Assembly (NCBI GenBank): GCA_020201305.1
Contig: JAIVHC010000172.1
Coordinates: 1 to 9,293 of the forward strand
Length of the DNA stretch: 9,293 nucleotides
Direction: 5' to 3'
From: Geobacteraceae bacterium
GTDB lineage: Bacteria > Desulfobacterota > Desulfuromonadia > Desulfuromonadales > Desulfuromonadaceae
Shown: positions 1-6,235 of the stretch, one piece after another
How positions within the stretch are numbered: the first letter of the stretch is position 1
Layout of the letters: every line of letters starts with the position of its first letter
Position numbers and translations under genes: made by a program
The notes under the pieces: model-generated
The model's database searches: none
What the model saw: only the letters and a program-made list of their open reading frames with translations
Told to the model about the DNA's origin: nothing

Positions 1-2198
1 ATCCGCGCCAGGGTGTTCCCGCTGTTGTACCAGTCATCCGCAGTATTGGCAGGCTTCCACGCCTCAAGGGCTTCGGCGTATTTCCCCTGGCGATAGAGTG
101 CGCTCGCGCGCCAGCGGTTATCCGCAAAGGTGTCCCCGGCGGCCTCAAAATCCTGTGCACTGAAATGCTGTGCTCCGCGCTGATCGGCATTGCGCCACAG
201 GAAGTCCCATCCTGCAGCGCTCTCATTAGCAGCATGCAGACCCTGAGGTAACAATAGAAGGAGCGGGAGGCACAGGAGCCAGCCGCGCCGGAAGACTAGG
301 GCTACCAGCAGAGCCAGGGGCCACAGCAGCCACACCCCGGCATCATGCCACACCTGCCCAATGGGGCTGGATTGGTGCGCATCCGGATTGTCCTCGGCTT
401 TTCCCCGCGGCAGTAGTGCATCAAAGGCGGAATCCTCGAGTTTCAGGCGCTGATACGCTCCCCCGCCGGCTGCGGCAAGTTGTTTAAGCCCCTCATCATT
501 TAACGCGGGCAGAACGATATTTCCGCCATCATCCTTTACAAACCCACCTCCGGGGCGGGGCACCGGCGCGCCCTCCTCGGTACCCACCCCTAGAACACTT
601 ACCCGATATCCCTGCTTCAGCACCTCGTGTGCGGCTTCGGCATAATCCGCAGGTGCGTCTTCATCCGTTATCAACAACAACGTGCCGTTGTCCTGCCCTG
701 CCTGGTGCAACAACTGCGCTCCCTTCTGCAGCGCTAGTGCCGGGTTGCTCCCGGGAACGGGCATGATGTCGGGATCAAGAACGTCCAACTGCGCGGCAAT
801 GGTGCGGGTGTCATCGGTGAGCGGGGTTACGCTATAGGCCTGCGCGGCAAATACCACCAGGGCGGTGTAGCCCTCGTGGCGCTGTTGCAGCAGATCGGCA
901 ATCTTCAGGCGCGCCTGCTCAAGGCGACTCGGTTTTACATCGGTAGCATACATGGATGCAGACAGGTCGAGGACAATAACCACCGCAGAGGTGCGACTGA
1001 AGAGGGGCTGCTCCACCCGCTTCCAGGTAGGCCCCGCGAGGGCCAGGCTGAACAACGCCAGCGCCATAAGCAGCGTACTCAGACCCAGGCTGCTGCGCTT
1101 TTTTCCGGAACCGACGAGGATATGCGGCAACAACTGCGGATCGCACACCTCCTCCCAGCCGCGCGAAGGACGCGCCTTACGCTGGCGCACCCACAGCACC
1201 AACAGGGTGAGAAGAGGAAAAATAAGAAGCCACAGAAGCAGAATAAGGAGTACCAGGGCCGCCCCGAGGGGCCAGGGGTAGAGTTCGGTGAAGGGACGAT
1301 AGTAGCGCGCATCGCTGTCTACCGGTTCGAGCTCGTCTATGCGGGCATAGATCTCCTGCAGCTCCGCCGTATCCCGCGCACGGAAATAATTTCCTCCCGT
1401 GGTTTCGGCAATATGGCGCAAAGCTTTTTCATCCAGATCTGCGGAGGGATTGACGGTGCGGGAAAATAGCAGCCCCCCTACCTTCATGCGTTCGGAACCG
1501 ATACCGATGGTGTGAATGCGTATCCCTTCCTGCGCTGCAAGTTCCGCCCCTTGTTCGGGATCGAGAGCACCGCTGTTGTTGTTCCCATCGGTGAGAAGGA
1601 TCATCACCGCGCTCTCGCGTGCTGCGCCATGCTCGCGCAGACGTTTTACTCCCAGACCGATGGCATCGCCGATAGCGGTGCGCTCCCCGGCAAGGCCCAC
1701 GGCTGATTCGTTGAGTAATTGACGCACGGTTTTATGGTCGAAGGTGAGGGGCGCCTGAACGTAAGGTTTGTCACCAAACAGAATCAGGCCCATGCGATCG
1801 CCCCGGCGCCGGTCAATGAAGTCGTTGGCCACCACTTTCAGGGCGGTAAGGCGCTCAACCTGCTCGCCGCGGAGGCTGAAATCCGGGGTATCCATGCTTC
1901 CCGAAAGATCGACACACAAGAGCAGATCGCGTCCCGCCATGGGTAACTTAATCGGCTCCCCGAGCCACTGCGGCCGCGCGCATGCCAGCACCAGCAGAAT
2001 CCAGATCAGCCCCAGCATCAGTACGCGCGCCCGAGACTTCCTCGTGCGCCCAGTCCGGGTCGGGAGGATGGCAAACGGCGCCAGGCGCGGGACCCATAGC
2101 GCCGCTCCCTGCTGTTCTCTGTGTGGAGGAAAAAAACGATACACCAGCAGGGGCAATACCAGCAGCACCCCCGCCCACGGCCACTCGAAGCTCAGCAT
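1..2198 (-). CDS. BatA-BatB fusion membrane protein with two VWA domains and start of TPR region (3' end beyond window)
   Basis: From the ATG at 2198 a single frame stays open to the left edge (732 codons; C-terminus missing). Residues 1-70 hold two helices around a basic loop, as in BatA. VWA domain 1 follows, with MIDAS DLSGS at 97-101 and TDG at 203-205. A BatA-like YPWPLG (307-312) leads into an uncharged stretch to 337. Then comes a BatB-like part: basic loop, VCDPQLLPH (351-359), helix 371-390, VWA domain 2 with MIDAS DLSAS (411-415) and TD at 511-512. Two helices (about 620-652) precede a BatB/BatC TPR-like tail (WRASALYRQGKYAEALEAW and onward). No ATG and no GTG/TTG with a Shine-Dalgarno site occurs near the junction. 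BatA and BatB are normally separate genes, so the fusion is the oddity. The start has GGGAGGG 4 nt upstream and overlaps the preceding stop by 7 bp. Role inferred from family: cell-envelope stress / aerotolerance complex served by MoxR. Confidence 0.9.
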   Translation of the reverse strand, partial: MLSFEWPWAGVLLVLPLLVYRFFPPHREQQGAALWVPRLAPFAILPTRTGRTRKSRARVLMLGLIWILLVLACARPQWLGEPIKLPMAGRDLLLCVDLSGSMDTPDFSLRGEQVERLTALKVVANDFIDRRRGDRMGLILFGDKPYVQAPLTFDHKTVRQLLNESAVGLAGERTAIGDAIGLGVKRLREHGAARESAVMILLTDGNNNSGALDPEQGAELAAQEGIRIHTIGIGSERMKVGGLLFSRTVNPSADLDEKALRHIAETTGGNYFRARDTAELQEIYARIDELEPVDSDARYYRPFTELYPWPLGAALVLLILLLWLLIFPLLTLLVLWVRQRKARPSRGWEEVCDPQLLPHILVGSGKKRSSLGLSTLLMALALFSLALAGPTWKRVEQPLFSRTSAVVIVLDLSASMYATDVKPSRLEQARLKIADLLQQRHEGYTALVVFAAQAYSVTPLTDDTRTIAAQLDVLDPDIMPVPGSNPALALQKGAQLLHQAGQDNGTLLLITDEDAPADYAEAAHEVLKQGYRVSVLGVGTEEGAPVPRPGGGFVKDDGGNIVLPALNDEGLKQLAAAGGGAYQRLKLEDSAFDALLPRGKAEDNPDAHQSSPIGQVWHDAGVWLLWPLALLVALVFRRGWLLCLPLLLLLPQGLHAANESAAGWDFLWRNADQRGAQHFSAQDFEAAGDTFADNRWRASALYRQGKYAEALEAWKPANTADDWYNSGNTLAR

Positions 2199-2707
2199 AT
2201 TTCCCTCCCGGTTTTATTGTGCAACGGCAGGCTCCTGATCCAGCGTCGCGCCAGTTCTACCAGAGTGCGGGTATCCACTTCGGACTTCAGCGCGGGGCGA
2301 TAGGGGGCATCAGCCAGACATTGCCCCTCTCCGGCGCTGAAAGGATACGCTTCAGCCTTTGCATCAAGGGTGCGATCGAGAAATTTGAGCCACTCCCTCC
2401 CGGCAAGACCAGCGGAGTCGGGATAATAGAGGGTGGCAACCCGGCGCAGGAGGACAGAGAGCTCGCGCACCAGGGTTTCAGGTTCAGCGATAAACTGTTC
2501 TTCGAGATGTTCAAGGTGGCGCAGGGCAACGCGCTGATAATAGCGCTGCCGCCGTTTCCGCCGCCAGAGCCACACCAGCACTAGTGCCATGCACATAACT
2601 GCGCCCAGGCCCCACCACCCAGGCGCAAGGGGCCACCAGCTCACGGCATCGGGGATGTGAATGTCGCGCAGCCCCGCGAGGGGATCTGCAGCCTGATTCT
2701 GTCGCAT
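2192..2707 (-). CDS. DUF4381 family membrane protein of the Bat operon
   Basis: This 171-residue protein carries the DUF4381 N-terminal pattern LRDIHIPDAVSWWPLAPGWW (about 13-32). One transmembrane helix follows (about 31-48), then a strongly basic RRKRRQR stretch that should stay in the cytoplasm. The C-terminal 115 residues are soluble and helical, with RELSVLLRRVATLYYP and GREWLKFLD, both usual for the family. The molecular role of DUF4381 is not known. It is found almost only between DUF58 and BatA genes, which is where it lies here. Its ATG overlaps the DUF58 stop in a TGATG arrangement, with GGAGG (2713-2717) 5 nt upstream, so translation is probably coupled. Its end overlaps the BatA-BatB start by 7 bp. 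Confidence 0.88.
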   Translation of the reverse strand: MRQNQAADPLAGLRDIHIPDAVSWWPLAPGWWGLGAVMCMALVLVWLWRRKRRQRYYQRVALRHLEHLEEQFIAEPETLVRELSVLLRRVATLYYPDSAGLAGREWLKFLDRTLDAKAEAYPFSAGEGQCLADAPYRPALKSEVDTRTLVELARRWIRSLPLHNKTGREIC

Positions 2708-3666
2708 CAGCGCCTCCGCGGTTCCAAAGGACGGATTTGATCGATACAGGCTGCGAGGGAGTCAATAGTGGAACAGGGGACATACGCGGCGCCGCGGCTT
2801 CTGCAGAACTGCTTGAGTTGCTCGCAGTGCGCAGCGAACCCCTGCGCATAGGTGCTCCGTACCCGTGCATCGAGGTGCAGCTGCATATGCCTGTATCCGT
2901 CGCTTAGGGGGTATACACCTCCTGGGGGTAAATCCGCTTCAAAAGGGTCAAAACAGTGCACCAGACACAAATCGCAGTGGCGCGTCAGGAGGGCAATCTG
3001 CTTTTCCACCTTCTGGTTCCACTGATTGAAGTCACTTATAAGGGTAATAAAACTTCCGGGGCGCACCACGCGCTGCATCTGATCCAGGGTATGTTCCAGG
3101 CGCTGGTGCGGCTCAAAGGGCTGATGGGATTCACGCTCCCACACCGGATCTGCCACCATTTCGCGCAGAACCTGCAGAACCGCATTCTTGCCCAGCTGCG
3201 GACGCAACCCGAGGGTGCGCTCTTCGGAAAACACAAACGCCCCGAAACGATCGTTGCGCTGCAGCGCCTGCCACCCGAGGAGCGCGGTGAGACGCGAAGC
3301 CTGCACTGCTTTGAAGCACCCGCGCGTAGCAAAAAACATCGGGCGGCGATAGTCGAGTGCTACCAGCACCGGACGCTCGCGCTCCTCGTCAAAAACCTTG
3401 GTATGTGCGCGGCCGGTGCGCGCAGTGACGCGCCAGTCGATGAGACGCACATCATCGCCGGGCTGGTACCCGCGCACCTCCGCAAAGGTTATCCCCCGCC
3501 CCTTGGCGCGCGAGTGATACGCTCCCTCTCCGTGGGCACGGCTGCCGCTGCGGTGACGTCTTAATTGGATCAATTCCTGGCGTCGCGCGATAAGGTCGCG
3601 CAGATCTATGCGTATCGAGCTGGGTCTTGAGCTGGAATTCGGGCTGGTGTCACGTGTATCCGGCAT
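2707..3666 (-). CDS. DUF58 domain-containing protein (VWA-like, MoxR partner)
   Basis: The DUF58 signature is clear: GRGITFAEVRGYQPGDD (57-72), then IDWRVTARTG (76-85) and FDEERERPVLVALD (92-105). The 319-residue length is normal for the family. No signal peptide or membrane helix is seen, so it should be cytoplasmic. DUF58 proteins have a VWA-like fold and are almost always encoded beside MoxR ATPases, so it is a likely MoxR substrate or adaptor. The first metal-site motif is incomplete: the Asp (105) is kept but DxSxS reads DYRRP, so a complete MIDAS is doubtful. The N-terminal 19 residues are Ser/Arg-rich and look disordered. AGGAG (3675-3679) sits 8 nt before the ATG and overlaps the moxR stop codon. 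The gene lies second in the minus-strand operon. Confidence 0.92.
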   Translation of the reverse strand: MPDTRDTSPNSSSRPSSIRIDLRDLIARRQELIQLRRHRSGSRAHGEGAYHSRAKGRGITFAEVRGYQPGDDVRLIDWRVTARTGRAHTKVFDEERERPVLVALDYRRPMFFATRGCFKAVQASRLTALLGWQALQRNDRFGAFVFSEERTLGLRPQLGKNAVLQVLREMVADPVWERESHQPFEPHQRLEHTLDQMQRVVRPGSFITLISDFNQWNQKVEKQIALLTRHCDLCLVHCFDPFEADLPPGGVYPLSDGYRHMQLHLDARVRSTYAQGFAAHCEQLKQFCRSRGAAYVPCSTIDSLAACIDQIRPLEPRRR

Positions 3667-3677
3667 GCTTCAGGCTC

Positions 3678-4655
3678 CTATGGCAACGGCACGCGTGCGA
3701 GAAGTTCCCGAATGAGGTGATCGCAGCTGATCCCCTGCGCCTGCGCTTCATAGGTGAGGAGAATCCGGTGGCGCAGGACGTCGTAGGCCAGGTTCTGAAT
3801 ATCCTCGGGGGTGACATAGTCGCGCTCTCTGAGCCACGCGCGAGCGCGCGCACAACGATCGAGCGCGATGGTGGCGCGCGGGCTCGCACCGTACTGAATC
3901 CAGGCGGCGATATCCTCCCCATACGCCATGGGTTCACGCGTTGCCATGATCAGCTGGACCAGGTACTCCTCCAGATTGGGCGCGAGATAGAGCCCCAACA
4001 CCTCACGCCGCGCCCCCAACAGCTCCCCACGGCTGATTTCCTCCACGGGTGTTTGCGTGGCAGCCGGTGGCGTATTATTCTGCGCTTCCGCGCGCGCCAA
4101 CTGAAGAATCTTGCGTTCTGCTTCCAGCTCCGGGTAGTCGATCGTTACATGGAGAAGAAAGCGATCCAGCTGCGCCTCGGGGAGTGGATAGGTGCCCTCC
4201 TGCTCAATGGGGTTCTGGGTCGCCATGACCAGAAAGGGCTCACTCATGGGATAGGTGGTATGCCCGATGGTTATCTGACGCTCTGCCATGGCTTCAAGCA
4301 GAGCTGACTGCACCTTCGCCGGGGCTCGGTTGACCTCATCCGCAAGGATCAGATTATTGAACAGCGGCCCCTTATGAAAGGCAAAGCTCCCATCCTGAGG
4401 ACGATAGACCTCAGTACCGGTGAGATCTGCAGGAAGCAGATCAGGAGTAAACTGGATGCGGTGGAAATCCCCCTGAACATATTCTGCCAGGAGGCGGATC
4501 GCACGGGTTTTTGCGAGCCCCGGCGCCCCTTCCACGAGCATATGTCCATCCGCAAGCAGAGCAATGAGTAAACGCTCGATCAGCTTCGGCTGCCCGATGA
4601 TGCGCTCCCCCAAAGTCTCGCCTAACGCGACAAAACGCTTCTGTAACGATTCCAT
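3678..4655 (-). CDS. MoxR family AAA+ ATPase
   Basis: This 325-residue protein has all the MoxR-type AAA+ parts in order: Walker A GAPGLAKT (43-50), Walker B LILADE (102-107), sensor 1 in MATQNPIEQ (144-152, Asn148), Arg-finger region QLDRF (162-166) and sensor 2 SPRATIAL (258-265, Arg260). No membrane segment is present, so it is cytoplasmic. MoxR ATPases are thought to act as chaperones that mature or activate VWA-domain partners. Here the partners would be the DUF58 protein and the BatA-BatB fusion encoded downstream. A GAGGG element lies roughly 10 nt before the ATG. It is the first gene of the operon, 11 bp before DUF58. I found no convincing -35/-10 pair upstream. Confidence 0.95.
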   Translation of the reverse strand: MESLQKRFVALGETLGERIIGQPKLIERLLIALLADGHMLVEGAPGLAKTRAIRLLAEYVQGDFHRIQFTPDLLPADLTGTEVYRPQDGSFAFHKGPLFNNLILADEVNRAPAKVQSALLEAMAERQITIGHTTYPMSEPFLVMATQNPIEQEGTYPLPEAQLDRFLLHVTIDYPELEAERKILQLARAEAQNNTPPAATQTPVEEISRGELLGARREVLGLYLAPNLEEYLVQLIMATREPMAYGEDIAAWIQYGASPRATIALDRCARARAWLRERDYVTPEDIQNLAYDVLRHRILLTYEAQAQGISCDHLIRELLARVPLP

Positions 4656-4758
4656 TCCGGATTTCCCTCTGTAGTTTGTGCGTTTAAAGAGTATCAGCGT
4701 CTAATACCGAGGAAAGGGTAATGACTGCGGAAGGAAAAATCAAGGGAGGCAGAGCAGA

Positions 4759-4782
4759 ACTGTGCGGAAGCACAGTGTTTTT
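4759..4782 (+). terminator. Intrinsic-terminator-like hairpin reading rightward
   Basis: A perfect 7-bp stem ACTGTGC / GCACAGT closes on a GGAA tetraloop and is followed by GTTTTTC. The T-run follows only on the plus strand, yet no plus-strand gene lies to the left. It could block transcripts antisense to moxR or end a short unannotated RNA. Confidence 0.5.
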
Positions 4783-4823
4783 CATTGATTCTCCGATGCA
4801 TCTGATCGGACTTTACATAATTT

Positions 4824-4838
4824 TTTGGCAACTATTCA
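4824..4838 (+). repeat. Short near-repeat, copy 1 (TTTGGCAACTATTCA)
   Basis: It matches 14 of 15 bases with 5591-5605 in the same orientation. The two copies flank the small secreted-protein gene. A match this short is expected about once or twice by chance in 9 kb, so support is weak. Confidence 0.25.
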
Positions 4839-4932
4839 GTCGGGGCTCATGGCACCCATTCCAAGAGATACGGCAGCTTGAGATCGGGGCCTTCCATGGA
4901 CGTTCCTGGTTATATGACAGGACCGGATACAG

Positions 4933-4974
4933 CACAGCCCTGCAATCCGCTTTACTAGCAGTTGCAGGGCCGTG
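4933..4974. repeat. Long hairpin downstream of the small secreted-protein gene
   Basis: The arms GCCCTGCAA (4937-4945) and TTGCAGGGC (4962-4970) are perfectly complementary. The stem can be extended past one mismatch by CAC/GTG, and inside by GCT/AGC. It begins about 30 bp past the stop at 5004. There is no T-run on either side, so it is at best a transcript-stabilising or Rho-assisted 3' structure, or an extragenic palindrome. Confidence 0.5.
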
Positions 4975-5003
4975 TATGAAGTCTTATTCAATTAAGAGCG
5001 GAG

Positions 5004-5444
5004 TTATTTTCTACCTCGGGCTTCGCTGGCGCGATCACGCCCGAATGAAGAGGATTCACGTGCACGCTCATTGCCATTTCCGCGTGACTTTCCAAATCCG
5101 TTGGCGTTTTCGCGTTCAAATTCGCGCTGCTCTTCCCTGGCATATTCAGAACGCTCCTCCCTGCGTTCACGTTCTTCCCGCTGGCTTTCATCCAGACCGT
5201 TATAAGCGCCATCGTAGCGGCGATCTTTTTGCGAAGAATCATGATCACGCATATTCTCGCTCTCTGTCCCGGCTGAACCAGAAAGGCGCTTTTCGGTTTT
5301 CAGTTGAATCTGATCACGTCCAACCTCTCCCATGGCGTTTTTCATATCTCTCAGGATATCAGAACCACGAGCGGTCTGTTGTTGCCCCATGGCATTATGC
5401 CCGAAAAGAGCCAGCAACACTGCAGCAAAAAATAAAATTCTCAT
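5004..5444 (-). CDS. Small secreted Arg/Glu-rich protein of unknown function
   Basis: I do not recognise this 146-residue protein. Residues 1-20 form a clear Sec signal peptide: M-R, then a hydrophobic core ILFFAAVLLALF, with plausible cleavage after NAMG. The mature part of about 126 residues has no cysteine and is extremely charged. From 83 to 113 it is almost only Glu, Arg, Gln and Tyr, likely one long single alpha-helix with i/i+4 salt bridges. The tail (114-146) is Gly/Asn/Arg/Ser-rich and probably disordered. The start was chosen at 5444 because GAGGAG (5451-5456) lies 6 nt upstream and the signal peptide then begins correctly; an ATG 24 bp further upstream would spoil both. It may act in the periplasm or at the cell surface. 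It stands alone between AT-richer flanks, with no evident operon partner. Confidence 0.7.
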   Translation of the reverse strand: MRILFFAAVLLALFGHNAMGQQQTARGSDILRDMKNAMGEVGRDQIQLKTEKRLSGSAGTESENMRDHDSSQKDRRYDGAYNGLDESQREERERREERSEYAREEQREFERENANGFGKSRGNGNERARESSSFGRDRASEARGRK

Positions 5445-5450
5445 TTCTAT

Positions 5451-5456
5451 CTCCTC
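5451..5456 (-). promoter_or_regulatory. Shine-Dalgarno site that fixes the start of the small secreted protein
   Basis: GAGGAG on the minus strand lies 6 nt before the ATG at 5442-5444. This selects the internal Met over the upstream in-frame ATG at 5468. Confidence 0.7.
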
Positions 5457-5590
5457 TTTGCTATGCACACATTTTTAAAAAAAAGTCCGACCCGGGAAAC
5501 GCAGGATCATGCCAAACAACAGCGCTTTTTACTTAGCCACCAAATTTTGTGCTTTCTGCAAAAGCATAAACTATTGCCGTAGTAAAGAAA

Positions 5591-5605
5591 TTTGGTAACT
5601 ATTCA
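5591..5605 (+). repeat. Short near-repeat, copy 2 (TTTGGTAACTATTCA)
   Basis: Second copy of the 15-base element at 4824-4838 (one mismatch, same orientation). It partly overlaps the right arm of the 5539-5596 inverted repeat. It could be a relic of a mobile element or a chance match. Confidence 0.25.
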
Positions 5606-5730
5606 CCGCTCCGCGAACCTAACATAAGGAGTAAAGCTCCACAAATAACAGTTTAAAAAGCCTGGAAAAAAACGGACATCGGATATTCCTTTTTGTCTGA
5701 ATAGCCAAACCCTTCCATATAGAAGACACC

Positions 5731-5991
5731 ATGCCCTCCAAGAAGAATACAGCGTTGCCCAGGGTCTTTTCAAACTACTTGTTGATGATAGATTCAGCGT
5801 ACCAGCTGAGGCGCCGCGCCATGCAGTTTTTCAAATATATTTCGCAATTCATGCGGCCTTTGCTTGCTTATAAGCAGAAATCAGAGATTTTCTTGTCCGG
5901 ATGTGCGCCCTTGACCGGTTGCTACGCTGATGCGAATATACCCCGTATTGTAGATGGAATTGTGTCCGGCAGGGATTTGAAGAGGATGTGA
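5731..5991 (+). CDS. Doubtful 86-codon frame, hypothetical
   Basis: An ATG-to-TGA frame of 86 codons with no recognisable family. The product would be basic, with three Cys/Gly-rich residues around SGCAPLTGCY (56-65). Against it: no good Shine-Dalgarno site before the ATG, and many codons that the neighbouring genes use little (AGG, ATA, TTG). For it: a weak -35/-10-like pair (TTGTCT, CATATA) just upstream. A 22-codon frame begins 2 nt after its stop behind AAGAGG. It could be a real orphan, the remnant of a decayed gene, or noise. Confidence 0.2.
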   Translation: MPSKKNTALPRVFSNYLLMIDSAYQLRRRAMQFFKYISQFMRPLLAYKQKSEIFLSGCAPLTGCYADANIPRIVDGIVSGRDLKRM

Positions 5992-6235
5992 GTATGCAAC
6001 AATGTTATATTGTAGAGATCGGTCAGAATCTTTTGCGGGACTGTTTCATCTGCGGTGTGTAAAACTACTCCGGAGTGAAAAACCGCTTTTACCAGACGCG
6101 CAGATCAAATCACTGAAAGCAATTTAGGCCGAAGCCTGGTTTGCACCAGACGAAGCTCCTCCATCCCAGTTTGAACTTCCCGCTGCGGATAAATAAGGCG
6201 GCACACCCTTTATATTTTCAGGAGAGAGTACGCAT

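Larger units (their letters stand above)
4656..5003. other. Intergenic stretch without a convincing gene
   Basis: This lies between the moxR start and the end of the small secreted-protein gene, both on the minus strand. It holds an intrinsic-terminator-like hairpin on the plus strand (4759-4782), one copy of a short near-repeat (4824-4838) and a long imperfect hairpin (4933-4974). A plus-strand frame running through it has neither family resemblance nor a Shine-Dalgarno site. It should contain the moxR operon promoter, but none stands out. Confidence 0.6.
5445..6235. other. AT-richer gene-poor stretch
   Basis: About 790 bp between two divergently transcribed genes, visibly richer in A/T than the genes on either side. 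It should carry the promoters of the small secreted protein (leftward) and of the sigma-54 activator (rightward); none is clear. Seen here are an inverted repeat ACCAAATTT/AAATTTGGT (5539-5547, 5588-5596), a TGCTTATAAGCA palindrome (5865-5876), a small hairpin CTGGT-TTGC-ACCAG (6136-6149), and two weak reading frames (5731-5991 and a 22-codon frame at 5994-6062). Confidence 0.6.

Noticed and set aside
876..1469. 197-codon plus-strand frame at the BatA-BatB junction
   Set aside because: Antisense to a continuous minus-strand frame with two VWA domains; GC-biased sequence opens such frames.
2956..3564. 202-codon plus-strand frame opposite the DUF58 gene
   Set aside because: Antisense shadow of a gene with a clear family signature; the translation has no coherent domain.
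3627..4307. 226-codon plus-strand frame opposite moxR
   Set aside because: Antisense shadow of a textbook MoxR ATPase.
5478..5515. Sigma-54-like TTGGCATGATCCTGC upstream of the secreted protein (minus strand)
   Set aside because: GG and GC are 9 rather than 10 bp apart, which sigma-54 does not tolerate well.
4721..5536. Long plus-strand frame (271 codons) across the moxR upstream region and the secreted-protein gene
   Set aside because: No Shine-Dalgarno site, no family pattern, passes through a terminator hairpin, and its right half is antisense to a minus-strand frame with a signal peptide and good Shine-Dalgarno site.
5995..6013. TGCAAC half-site plus small inverted repeat as an autoregulatory site of the activator
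   Set aside because: Only a single 6-bp half-site 240 bp upstream of the activator and no -24/-12 promoter near it.
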